Of a stretch of DNA of 64,000 nucleotides, positions 1-8,092 are shown in pieces (position 1 is the first letter of the stretch; the number at the start of each line of letters is the position of its first letter). The notes under the pieces are model-generated. The model was not told the DNA's origin, did not search any database, and saw nothing but the letters and a program-made list of their open reading frames with translations. This stretch comes from Pedobacter hiemivivus (GTDB lineage: Bacteria; Bacteroidota; Bacteroidia; Sphingobacteriales; Sphingobacteriaceae): assembly GCF_004331685.1 (NCBI RefSeq), contig NZ_SJSM01000003.1, positions 434,001 through 498,000 of the forward strand, written 5' to 3'. The position numbers and the translations under genes are program-made.

Positions 1-393
1 GCAGTTGAGTATGGATATCGTCTCGCTAAAGATTTAGAGACCAATGTGACCTTATGCAATGCGGTTGACTTCGCGGAAACTGCAAATATGTTATGGCCTG
101 CTGAAGCTTATGATGCCCTGATCTCTGATAGTAGCAAAGAACTGAAAAAGTTGATGAAACATTTAGAAGAGACAGACCACAATGCCGGCTTCCATCCGCA
201 GATCAGTTACCAGTGCAAACTTGGCCGACTTGTCGACGTGGTGGAAAGCGCAAGACAAAAGGAAGATTTTTACATGATTGTAATCGGTGCACATCGTAAG
301 GGCTTTGCCAGGTTTTTATTGGAGAACCACAGCAAAAGTATGATGGATACTTTAACTTGCCCGCTGCTGATTGTACCGCAGAAGCTTAGCTAA
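1..393 (+). CDS. Universal stress protein (UspA family), 3' part
   Basis: The reading frame is open from base 1 to the stop at 391-393, so the true start lies before the window; the GTG at 46 is an internal codon and not a convincing start. The 130 visible residues carry the C-terminal half of a Usp domain: the nucleotide-binding loop region reads VIGAHRKGFARFLLENHSK, followed by a final strand ending in PLLIVP. Usp proteins are small cytoplasmic stress-response proteins, often ATP-binding. The loop only loosely fits the G-2X-G-9X-G(S/T) ATP signature, so ATP binding is uncertain. The next gene starts about 30 bases downstream. Confidence 0.8.
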   Translation, partial: AVEYGYRLAKDLETNVTLCNAVDFAETANMLWPAEAYDALISDSSKELKKLMKHLEETDHNAGFHPQISYQCKLGRLVDVVESARQKEDFYMIVIGAHRKGFARFLLENHSKSMMDTLTCPLLIVPQKLS

Positions 394-411
394 AACTAAA
401 TAGTTTTTGTC

Positions 412-419
412 TAAATTTG
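412..419 (+). promoter_or_regulatory. Candidate -7 promoter element (TAnnTTTG) for the DUF4271 gene
   Basis: TAAATTTG matches the Bacteroidota -7 consensus TAnnTTTG. It lies between the stress-protein stop and the ATG at 425. No clear TTG is seen about 19-21 bases upstream, so only half of the promoter is supported. Confidence 0.35.
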
Positions 420-424
420 CGGCA

Positions 425-1417
425 ATGAATTGGAGCCGCATTATTTTAATAGCCTGTCTGTTTTTTGCAATAAGCATTAACCGGGCAGAAGCCCAGGTAC
501 TAAGCCCTTTGCCTTTGACAGACACTACTGCTGCTGTGAAAAAAAGCTATTCAAGGCGTGTGGTAAGGGATTCTGCTTTCTATGCAAGGCAAAAATTTGT
601 AACCGATTCTATCATTTCGCATACCTGGATTTTGCCCCCAGCTTTAGTCGATAAAAACATCATTATCGATAGCATTTTAAAAGCACAGGTATATGGCCGC
701 TCTGGCTTGTATACCCGCTATAAAGATTATAAAACTTCCGAAAAAGTTAGTCAATACCGTACTGGAACACCCGTGCCAAAAGGAAACCTGTGGGTATTAG
801 GTGTAATTGCCCTCTTGATGGTCTTGTTTGCATCCTTAAAAATCTCTTTTTCAAAGCAGTTACAAACTATTGTACAATCTTTTTTTAGCAACAGAATCCT
901 AAATAACCTCAATAAAGAAGATAACCTTTTTACATCTTGGCCCTTCCTGCTGCTATTTGTACAATTTGGTTTTACCATTGGTATGTTCTTTTACCTGGTT
1001 ACTCAATATTATCACATGTCTTTTGCCGATAGTGGCTTCCGTTTCTATCTAAGCATTTCTGTTTTAATAGTGGTTTTATACGTGTTAAAGATTGTTTTAT
1101 TGCGGCTACTCGGTTACCTTTTTGACGTTCAAAAAGCCGTAAGTGAATATGTGTCGATATTATATTTAAGTTATTTTAATATCGCATTAATGTTCATCCC
1201 TTTGGTGATCGCTTTTGCGCTATCTCCTTTAAAGTATGGGCCTTATTACATCGCCATTTCATTTATTCTATTAACTATTGTCTTTGTATTTCAATTTATT
1301 AGAGCCGGAGTTAATATTTTATCTCATTATCGGTTTTCAAAAGTCTATTTGTTTTTGTACTTTTGTGCCCTCGAAATCTGCCCTATATTAATATTAATCA
1401 AGGCAATAGGATTATAA
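425..1417 (+). CDS. DUF4271 family integral membrane protein
   Basis: This 331-residue protein has an N-terminal hydrophobic signal-like segment (about residues 5-24), a polar stretch of about 90 residues, and then several transmembrane helices from about residue 119 to the end. The polytopic tail and the position directly upstream of hemD are typical of the Bacteroidota DUF4271 family; its function is unknown. I chose the ATG at 425 over the in-frame TTG at 407 because the TTG lies upstream of the candidate promoter element and adds only six residues. hemD begins 17 bases after the stop, so the two are probably co-transcribed. The family call is from memory of its sequence and context. Confidence 0.7.
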   Translation: MNWSRIILIACLFFAISINRAEAQVLSPLPLTDTTAAVKKSYSRRVVRDSAFYARQKFVTDSIISHTWILPPALVDKNIIIDSILKAQVYGRSGLYTRYKDYKTSEKVSQYRTGTPVPKGNLWVLGVIALLMVLFASLKISFSKQLQTIVQSFFSNRILNNLNKEDNLFTSWPFLLLFVQFGFTIGMFFYLVTQYYHMSFADSGFRFYLSISVLIVVLYVLKIVLLRLLGYLFDVQKAVSEYVSILYLSYFNIALMFIPLVIAFALSPLKYGPYYIAISFILLTIVFVFQFIRAGVNILSHYRFSKVYLFLYFCALEICPILILIKAIGL

Positions 1418-1434
1418 CGCGGTAATTAGGTAAA

Positions 1435-2205
1435 ATGCAAGAACAGACAGAAGATAGGCTACGTAAGGTGAAAAGTATATTGGTAACCTTACCAAAACCG
1501 GAAACAGAGAAGTCTCCTTATTTTGATTTGGCTAAGAAGTACAATTTGAAAATTGATTTTAGATCATTTATTCATGTTGAAGGTGTTCCAGCCAGGGATT
1601 TCAGAAAAGATAAAATCACCTTGGGTGATTTTACAGCAGTAGTTTTTACAAGCAGAAATGCAGTAGATCACTTCTTTAGAATTTGTGAAGAAATGAGATA
1701 CGATGTGCCAGCAGATTTGAAATACTTCTGTATTTCGGAGTCTACAGCATTATATCTGCAGAAATACATCCAATACAGAAAGCGAAAAATCTTTTTTGGT
1801 AAGCAAACTGCAGCCGATCTGGCCGAAGTATTAAAGAAACATGCTGAGGAGAAATTCCTTTATCCATGTTCTGATGTAGCTACCGAAGATACCATGAACT
1901 TTTTGCAAAAGAACGGATACAACGTTACACCAGCAGTTTTGTTTAGAACTGTAGTGTCTGATTTATCTGATCTGGCAGAAGTTTTTTATGATATCATCGC
2001 TTTCTTTAGTCCTTCAAGTATTCAGTCGTTATTTACCAATTTCCCTGACTTCAAGCAGAACAATACACGTATTGCCGCCTTTGGGGTAAATACACATAAA
2101 GCTGTTAAAGATGCAGACTTGATTGTAGATATAGCAGCCCCTTCGCCGGAAGCTCCATCTATGATTATGGCACTTGAGAATTATATAAAGAAATCAAATA
2201 AATAG
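1435..2205 (+). CDS. hemD: Uroporphyrinogen-III synthase
   Basis: HemD closes and inverts ring D of hydroxymethylbilane to form uroporphyrinogen III in tetrapyrrole (heme) synthesis in the cytoplasm. The 256-residue protein has the HemD layout of two alternating alpha/beta domains. The segment VVFTSRNAVDHFF (about residues 69-81) is the family's usual 'F-TS-NAV--F' signature, and a matching FFSPSSIQSLF segment lies in the second domain. Length fits the family. It follows the DUF4271 gene at 17 bases. No other heme genes are nearby, which is common in this phylum. Confidence 0.88.
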   Translation: MQEQTEDRLRKVKSILVTLPKPETEKSPYFDLAKKYNLKIDFRSFIHVEGVPARDFRKDKITLGDFTAVVFTSRNAVDHFFRICEEMRYDVPADLKYFCISESTALYLQKYIQYRKRKIFFGKQTAADLAEVLKKHAEEKFLYPCSDVATEDTMNFLQKNGYNVTPAVLFRTVVSDLSDLAEVFYDIIAFFSPSSIQSLFTNFPDFKQNNTRIAAFGVNTHKAVKDADLIVDIAAPSPEAPSMIMALENYIKKSNK

Positions 2206-2295
2206 GCCTTTGATATTTACTTTTACTTTAATAAGTTTCTTGTGAATTGTAGCGGTGATGGTATAAATAGCAAAACCCCTTTCTTTTTTACAATG

Positions 2296-2344
2296 GGTCA
2301 CATTTTTATGACCTAATAATTGTTTATATCAATCATTATTGATA
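2296..2344 (+). promoter_or_regulatory. Two dyad elements upstream of gldK
   Basis: Two inverted repeats lie in the 168-base gap before gldK. The first is GGTCA-8-TGACC (2296-2313). The second is a perfect TATCAAT-CATT-ATTGATA (2327-2344), ending 29 bases before the gldK ATG. Neither is followed by a T-run, so they look more like operators or leader hairpins than terminators. Their function is not known. Confidence 0.4.
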
Positions 2345-2373
2345 AAATTGTTATAAAATTGCTTAGCGCTATT

Positions 2374-3741
2374 ATGAGAAACTTATACTTCGTTGCTTTT
2401 ATTATGATCACTGCATTATTTTCTAGTTGTGGAAAAGGAGGACAGGGAGAACTAGTAGGAGTTTATAATAGGAAATTCAGAAACAATAAAATTCCATTGG
2501 GAATGGTATATATCCCACCTGGAAGGACATTAATTGGGATGTCTGATGAGGACATCAATAACTCGCAAAGTTCTCCGAGTAGGATGACTTCATTCAGTGC
2601 CTTTTTTATGGATCAAACCGAAATCTCAAACGCTGAATACAGACAGTTTGTGACTTGGGTTAGAGATTCTGTTGCCGTAACCTCTTTAGGTCCAACGGTA
2701 GCTCCGGCTTTCTTTAAGCCTGCACCAAAAGGGGCAGATGGAGCAGGTGCTTTAGGTGCCAATCGAGATATTGACTGGAGAAAAGTTGGAAAAGGATCTT
2801 TACTTTGGAGTAAAAAGAACGGTGGTATGGGCAACAAGTTAACCGATATGTATTATAGCGGTGCTGATGCTTTACCGGGCAAAAATGAAATCGATATCAG
2901 AAAACTTAAATATGCTTATAGCTATGTGAGCTCTGATTTAGCGGTTGAAGGTAGAAAAGACCCATCGAAAAAAAGACAGGATTTCATCATCACTTATACC
3001 GATAATCCTGATCCTTCTAATCCAAATCATCACCCATCTGTACCTGTTTATCCAGATACATTGGTTTGGAAAGTAGATTATTCATATTCTCAGAATGATC
3101 CAATGGTGAAAACTTATTTTAACCACCCTTCTTACGATGAGTATCCTGTGGTAGGGGTTACATGGGAGCAAGCCAGTGCTTTTTGTGTGTGGCGTACCCG
3201 TTTCTACGAATCAGTTGCCGCTTCAAGAAAATTACCTGCAAACTCAAGACCTGAATACCAGTTGCCAAGTGATGCACAGTTTGAATATGCTGCCAGAGGT
3301 GGTAATGTGAAGACTAAGTATCCATGGGGTGGCCCATATGTGCGCAATACAAAAGGTTGCATGCAAGCAAACTTTAAGGTAGGTCGTGGAAATTATTCTG
3401 ATGACGGTGGACTATACACTGTAAATGTAAAATCTTATTTCCCTAATGATTACGGGCTATTCAATATGGCTGGTAACGTTGCGGAATGGACAATAACTGC
3501 TTATAACCAGTCTTCAGCCCCAATGCTGCTTGATTTTAACCCTAACTTTACTTATGTAGCTAAAACTGGCGACAGTAAATACATGAAACGTAAAGTAGTA
3601 AGGGGTGGATCATGGAAAGATATTGGCTTCTTCCTTCAAAATTCTGTGGGTACGTACGAGTACCAGGATCAAGCTAGATCATATATTGGTTTCAGATGTG
3701 TAACCGCATATCCTGGTACTGATATCAGCTATAAAAACTAA
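2374..3741 (+). CDS. gldK: Gliding motility / T9SS lipoprotein GldK
   Basis: GldK is the outer-membrane-anchored lipoprotein that forms, with GldN, the periplasmic ring of the type IX secretion/gliding machinery. The protein of 455 residues starts with a lipoprotein signal and the lipobox LFSSC (Cys19), then a formylglycine-generating-enzyme (SUMF1)-like domain: IPPGRTLIGM near the start, DQTEISNAEYRQFV, PVVGVTWEQASAFCVWR, QLPSDAQFEYAARGG, NMAGNVAEWT and a final VVRGGSW plus GFRC. The FGE fold here is structural, not known to be catalytic. An in-frame TTG at 2320 would put 18 residues before the signal peptide, so I prefer the ATG at 2374. First gene of gldKLMN. Confidence 0.93.
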   Translation: MRNLYFVAFIMITALFSSCGKGGQGELVGVYNRKFRNNKIPLGMVYIPPGRTLIGMSDEDINNSQSSPSRMTSFSAFFMDQTEISNAEYRQFVTWVRDSVAVTSLGPTVAPAFFKPAPKGADGAGALGANRDIDWRKVGKGSLLWSKKNGGMGNKLTDMYYSGADALPGKNEIDIRKLKYAYSYVSSDLAVEGRKDPSKKRQDFIITYTDNPDPSNPNHHPSVPVYPDTLVWKVDYSYSQNDPMVKTYFNHPSYDEYPVVGVTWEQASAFCVWRTRFYESVAASRKLPANSRPEYQLPSDAQFEYAARGGNVKTKYPWGGPYVRNTKGCMQANFKVGRGNYSDDGGLYTVNVKSYFPNDYGLFNMAGNVAEWTITAYNQSSAPMLLDFNPNFTYVAKTGDSKYMKRKVVRGGSWKDIGFFLQNSVGTYEYQDQARSYIGFRCVTAYPGTDISYKN

Positions 3742-3790
3742 AATAAACCCAAAAACTCAATAATCTCAAACATCCTTATTAACGAACAAA

Positions 3791-4594
3791 ATGGCAGCAA
3801 AAAAGAAATTCGATTGGTTACACGTTGCAATATCCTGGGGAGCCAGTATTGTAATTATTGGCGCCTTATTTAAAATATTACATATTGGTGGAGCCTTTGG
3901 TAACTATGCGATAGGTATTGGTTTGGGAGTGGAAGCTTGTTTATTCTTCTTAACCGGCTTTAGACAACCAGAACAAGAACTTCCTTGGGAAAGAGTATAT
4001 CCTGAATTAAGTGCTGATTATAACGGAGAGAAACGTCAAGTTCCAGTTGCTCAGGTGGCTGTAGCAGGTAATTCTTCAACCGCTGCCTTAGACAACATGA
4101 TTAACGCTAAAATCGGTCCTGAATTGATTGAAAGCTTAGGTAACGGTTTGCGTACTTTTGGTGATAAAGTTGCTGCAATCTCAAACGTTGCAGATACTTC
4201 AGCCGCTACAACAGAATTTACAGCTAAAGTAAAAACTGCTTCTGCAAGTTTTGATTCATTGAATGGTGCTTTCCAAAAAGCAACTTCTCAGTTAGCAGAA
4301 ATGGGCGAAAGCAATACTTCAGCTACCGCATACCATGATCAGGTGAACGCTTTAGCTAAAAATCTATCTGCTTTAAATGCAGTTTACGAATTGGAATTAC
4401 AAGATTCAAGTGCACACCTTAAATCAATGAATAAATTCTATCAGAATCTATCATTAACAATGGGCAACTTTAATGAATCTATGGAAGATTCGAAACAGTT
4501 TAAAGACGAGGTTGGTAAATTGGCCAAAAACTTATCTTCATTAAATGCCATCTATGGTAATATGCTGTCTGCTATGAATCAGCAACGTGTATAA
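3791..4594 (+). CDS. gldL: T9SS/gliding motor subunit GldL
   Basis: GldL is the inner-membrane stator of the proton-driven motor that powers type IX secretion and gliding. The 267-residue protein has two N-terminal transmembrane helices (about 13-30 and 38-56) and a long cytoplasmic, helix-rich remainder. Lys28 and Glu48 sit where the conserved intramembrane lysine and the essential glutamate of GldL are known (K27/E49 in Flavobacterium johnsoniae numbering), so the motor looks functional. It begins 49 bases after gldK and precedes gldM by 47 bases. The C-terminal region contains two similar segments (LAKNLSALNAVYE and LAKNLSSLNAIYG), an internal repeat. Confidence 0.95.
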   Translation: MAAKKKFDWLHVAISWGASIVIIGALFKILHIGGAFGNYAIGIGLGVEACLFFLTGFRQPEQELPWERVYPELSADYNGEKRQVPVAQVAVAGNSSTAALDNMINAKIGPELIESLGNGLRTFGDKVAAISNVADTSAATTEFTAKVKTASASFDSLNGAFQKATSQLAEMGESNTSATAYHDQVNALAKNLSALNAVYELELQDSSAHLKSMNKFYQNLSLTMGNFNESMEDSKQFKDEVGKLAKNLSSLNAIYGNMLSAMNQQRV

Positions 4595-4641
4595 TTAGCA
4601 ATCAATTAGTTATTATTTAACCAAACAGACCTAATTATAAA

Positions 4642-6183
4642 ATGGCCGGAGGAAAAGAAACAACGAGGCAGAAGATGATCAATATCATGTATTTGGTATT
4701 GTTAGCGATGCTCGCTTTAAACGTATCAGATACCATACTAAATGCCTTTAAAAATATAAACGACAGTTTGGTTTCTTCTAAAACCAACGTAAATACAAGT
4801 ATTGATCAGTTATTTGCATCGTTTGAAAATACAAAATTAAAAGACGAACCAGCCCGAGCACAACCTATTTGGGAGAAAGCCAACAAGGCAAAGGCGCTTG
4901 CTGATGAGTTGAACAATCTTGTTCAACAATTGAAAGACGAGTTCCTTAAAGCCGGTGAAGGTATCAATGAAGAAACTGGCGATATCAAGCTTCGGGATAA
5001 CATGGATATTGCTCAAGGCATCATGGTTAACCGTAAGGAAGGATTTAAGTTAAAAGCTAAAATTAACGAGACCCGTGAGAAATTGATCGACCTGTTGGAC
5101 GAAAAAGATCGTGCTGGTGTAACTTTTTCTTTAGAAGCTAAAGATGCCGTAAAAGGCATAAATGGCAAAAAAGAATGGGTAGACGTTAATTTTGGTGAGG
5201 GTACGCCACTTACGGCTGCCAATACCATCTTAAGTAAAATTCAAGCCGATGTTAAAAATGCAGAAGCCGAAGTAGTTAAAAAATTATTCGGTAACATGGA
5301 TAAAGCATTGGTTAATTTGGATCATTTTGAGGCTGTGGCTGTAGCGCCAAGCTCTTATGTGGTACAAGGTCAGCCTTACACTGCTGAGGTATTTTTAACT
5401 GCTAGCGATAGCCGTTCTAACCCACAGATCACTGTAAATGGAAGTGGCCTTTCTGTAAAAGACGGTAAAGGAACTTATACCGGTGGAACTGGTGCAGTAG
5501 GTATGTTTAAGTGGAAAGGTGTAATCCGTGTGAAACAAACAGACGGTACTGTAAAAGAATATCCAACTGCAGAACAAAGCTATCAGGTCGCCAAGCCTTC
5601 GGCAACGGTTTCTCCTGATAAAATGAATGTAATTTATGCTGGTATTCCGAACCCGTTCTCAGTTTCGGCTGCTGGTTTCCCATTAGAAAGCGTAAACGCT
5701 ACCATTTCTGGCGGGTCAATTAGAAAAGAGGGCAGCGGAAAATATGCTGTAAGTGTTGGTGGTGATCAGGTAGGAAAAACATTAAGTATCAATGTTTCTG
5801 CAAGTCAGGGAGGTAAAACATTGAACCTGGGTGCTCAACAATTCAGAGTTAAAGCATTGCCTACACCAAAAGCATACATCAAAGGTAAATCTGGAGGTAA
5901 TGTGCCTTTAGAATGGATGGAAGGTGCGGGTTCTATTGATACTCAACTGGAAGACTTTGTTTTTGATGTTAAATTTAGGGTGGTTAGGTTTGCTGCAACT
6001 TTTATTAACCCACGTTCTGACGCGGTTACCATTACAAATCCTGGTGGCGGCTTTGGTGGACAAATAAAAGGAGCTTTAAACTCTATTAAACCAGGCGCAA
6101 CCATTATCTTTAAAGATATTGTTTGTGAAGGACCTGATGGTAGACAAAAGGTTTTAGATGGAATAACATTTATTGCTAAATAG
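4642..6183 (+). CDS. gldM: T9SS/gliding motor subunit GldM
   Basis: GldM couples the inner-membrane motor to the GldKN ring: one N-terminal transmembrane helix sits inside the GldL bundle, and four periplasmic domains span the periplasm. The 513-residue protein shows a short cytoplasmic start (MAGGKETTRQKM), then a single hydrophobic helix rich in Leu and Met (about 13-32), then a long periplasmic region with Ig-like character in the second half (repeated Gly-rich beta segments). Arg9, known to pair with the GldL glutamate, is present. The start is fixed by this conserved N-terminus. gldN follows after 5 bases. Confidence 0.95.
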   Translation: MAGGKETTRQKMINIMYLVLLAMLALNVSDTILNAFKNINDSLVSSKTNVNTSIDQLFASFENTKLKDEPARAQPIWEKANKAKALADELNNLVQQLKDEFLKAGEGINEETGDIKLRDNMDIAQGIMVNRKEGFKLKAKINETREKLIDLLDEKDRAGVTFSLEAKDAVKGINGKKEWVDVNFGEGTPLTAANTILSKIQADVKNAEAEVVKKLFGNMDKALVNLDHFEAVAVAPSSYVVQGQPYTAEVFLTASDSRSNPQITVNGSGLSVKDGKGTYTGGTGAVGMFKWKGVIRVKQTDGTVKEYPTAEQSYQVAKPSATVSPDKMNVIYAGIPNPFSVSAAGFPLESVNATISGGSIRKEGSGKYAVSVGGDQVGKTLSINVSASQGGKTLNLGAQQFRVKALPTPKAYIKGKSGGNVPLEWMEGAGSIDTQLEDFVFDVKFRVVRFAATFINPRSDAVTITNPGGGFGGQIKGALNSIKPGATIIFKDIVCEGPDGRQKVLDGITFIAK

Positions 6184-6188
6184 AAGAG

Positions 6189-7130
6189 ATGATGAAAAAG
6201 GTTTTGTATACAGTCTTATTCCTGTTTATTTGCTCAGCTTCTTTTGCGCAAAGCAACAAGAGACGAGCCACTAAACCAGCTGCTGCAACGGCGGCTCCTG
6301 TGGTAACAGCCCCGGTTGTACCTGTAGATACTGTACCGAAGGTGAAGAAAAAAATAAAAACACCTCCTAAAGACGGCTACTCTGTTAGAGTAGATGTTGA
6401 CAGTAATGTAATGGTTCAGTATGCTGATGTAAGGGAAGAAGATGTTTTTTATGCAAAACGCATCTGGCGTGAAATTGATTTAAGAGATACCATCAACTCT
6501 GTATTAAAAGCAGAAAATGCAAAGCTAATCGATATCCTGCTTGAAGCAGTTGGTAACGAAGAGCTGACGGTGTATTCTTCTAAGGATACAACAGCAGGAA
6601 AGCTTTTGGAGGACAATGACTCATTTAGAATTGCATTAACCGCTCAGGAGGCTTTACAAAGCGCGAGAGGGGTAAGCGAAGGGGTAGCTGATTCGGCAAC
6701 TGGTAAAATTGCTGAACCAAAATTGAGAAGACTAAGGTCTGACGAGTTTCTTAAATTCAGAATTAAGGAAGACTGGATCCTGGATATCAAGCGTTCTATT
6801 TTCGAACCAAGAATTATAGGTCTTGCACCTATGAAAATGGTAGAAGGTAACTGGCAACCAGTATTCTGGATTTATTATGATGATGCAAGAGAGTTATTGA
6901 GCAAAAAGCGTATGACGAATCCGCTTAATGATGCTTCGCAACTCACTTTTGACGATTTCTTTGTGAGACGCTTGTTCTCAAGTTATGTAGTGAAGGAAAC
7001 TAACCCAGCTAATAAAAACATTATCGATATCCTAGGTCAGACTGATCCTAAGGACACAAAAAAATTATATGAGTCGGAAAGGATTAAGAAATCTATTTCT
7101 GATTACGAGCAAAGCTTGTGGGAGTATTAA
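6189..7130 (+). CDS. gldN: Gliding motility / T9SS ring protein GldN
   Basis: GldN (PorN) forms the periplasmic ring with GldK. The protein of 313 residues has a signal peptide ending in SASFAQ, a basic, Ala/Pro/Val-rich linker (about 23-60), and the conserved GldN domain with segments such as DVREEDVFYAKRIWREIDLRDTIN split around residue 80-100 and KEDWILDIKRSIFEPRI around 195-212. Start ATG at 6189 or the adjacent ATG at 6192 are equally plausible. It is the last gene of gldKLMN and is followed 22 bases later by a strong terminator. Confidence 0.93.
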   Translation: MMKKVLYTVLFLFICSASFAQSNKRRATKPAAATAAPVVTAPVVPVDTVPKVKKKIKTPPKDGYSVRVDVDSNVMVQYADVREEDVFYAKRIWREIDLRDTINSVLKAENAKLIDILLEAVGNEELTVYSSKDTTAGKLLEDNDSFRIALTAQEALQSARGVSEGVADSATGKIAEPKLRRLRSDEFLKFRIKEDWILDIKRSIFEPRIIGLAPMKMVEGNWQPVFWIYYDDARELLSKKRMTNPLNDASQLTFDDFFVRRLFSSYVVKETNPANKNIIDILGQTDPKDTKKLYESERIKKSISDYEQSLWEY

Positions 7131-7151
7131 TTTAAACTCCGAAGGAAAACG

Positions 7152-7187
7152 AAAAGAGGGTGTATCAGGATACACCCTCTTTTTTTT
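7152..7187 (+). terminator. Rho-independent terminator of gldKLMN
   Basis: A 13-bp perfect stem, AAGAGGGTGTATC / GATACACCCTCTT, with a two-base loop, is followed by an uninterrupted T-run (7180-7187). It ends the gld operon. Confidence 0.92.
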
Positions 7188-7193
7188 ATGTGC

Positions 7194-7285
7194 GGTCGTC
7201 ATCCTGAATTTATTTCAGGATCACTCTTGAGCATATTTTTTGAATAACAGGTGCGAGGTCCTGAAATAAATTCAGGATGACGACC
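7194..7285. repeat. 92-bp palindromic intergenic repeat, copy 1
   Basis: Perfect 27-bp inverted arms (7194-7220 and 7259-7285) flank a 38-base centre. Each arm contains a smaller near-palindrome, CCTGAATTTATTTCAGG. A second element at 32842-32933 has the same length and arms, and its centre matches this one in reverse complement (shared GCACCTG, TATTCAAAA and CAAGAG blocks). This is therefore a dispersed element present in both orientations, of the REP/MITE class. It encodes nothing and begins 7 bases after the gldN terminator. Confidence 0.88.
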
Positions 7286-7868
7286 GAGTTACGACGGCCG
7301 TGTTAACGCTAAGACCCTACAATTCCTTGCTCTTAACAAAGTAATCTAGTAGCGCTTTCAATTGTGCTTAAACAGTGGGTTCGAGGTCTTCGATCTCATC
7401 AGCTAGCTGTCAAGTACGATCATAGGAGTTGAGAATGCGAATTCCTGAATTGAAATGCCAACACGCGTGAGATTCAGTCGAAATTAAGGGAGGACTGAGT
7501 CTCTTAAGAATAAAGATTAGTGAGTACTGGCTGTTTCAGGTTAAGCGGTGTTTTTTTGAGGGCTGTACGATCGCGTAATGCGAATTCATATTACTGCTCT
7601 GTATCTCAGTAAGTTCAGTCCAATGGATGGTGAAGAATTTGCTCTTGATGGATATTCTATTGTTTTAAGAATGGTATTGTCGATTTTGTGCACTGAAGAT
7701 AATTTGATTTTTTCTTAAAATTGGTTAACACTGCGATTTTAGCCTTTACTTCAGAGTTTTCTATTCTTTAATTTTCTTTTCATTATTTTTTTAAATGCAT
7801 CTAGACTGCACTGAGGTTTGTTAATATTAAGCATTATTAATTCTTCTTGTGTGTACATAACTCTATAA
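7286..7868. other. Gene-poor intergenic stretch
   Basis: No convincing reading frame was found on either strand. A two-part motif occurs twice: GTACGATC then AATGCGAATTC at 7414-7444, with a 12-base spacer, and again at 7565-7587, with a 4-base spacer. The last 200 bases are very AT-rich. The stretch may be degraded sequence of the neighbouring Rhs locus, but this cannot be shown by eye. Confidence 0.4.
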
Positions 7869-8048
7869 ATGATGATATTAAATCTGTCAAATGCTGACAT
7901 ATCTATTTTAAGGATTCTGGTGTTAAATTCATTTTATTTTCCCAATCCAATAATCCCCTCGGCCATAAATGCGGTGTCATTAGGAGCTTATGGGGAGAAT
8001 CAGGTTAGTCTTTATACTGGAACTCCAGACTTAACAATCCCCTTATAA
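7869..8048 (+). pseudogene. Remnant of an Rhs-like gene (5' end)
   Basis: A 59-codon frame ends at TAA 8046-8048. Its second half reads SLGAYGENQVSLYTGTPDL followed by TIPL, which is the mature N-terminal signature of Bacteroidota Rhs proteins; the intact gene downstream has the corresponding GIQKYGEVPVSLNNGTSS. The frame has no good signal peptide and stops right where the Rhs protein should continue, so I read it as the truncated 5' end of a second Rhs gene left by recombination. A very short real peptide is possible but less likely. Confidence 0.6.
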
Positions 8049-8092
8049 TGGGATTGCCTACAACTATCCGTGGTATTTTTAACTTAATAAAT

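Noticed and set aside
1358..1365. TACTTTTG inside the DUF4271 gene, a possible hemD promoter
   Set aside because: The match to TAnnTTTG is good, but it lies in coding sequence without a spaced TTG, and the short gap to hemD makes co-transcription more likely.
7378..7395. GGGTTCGAGG, similar to a tRNA T-loop
   Set aside because: No acceptor stem, D-arm or anticodon arm can be drawn around it.
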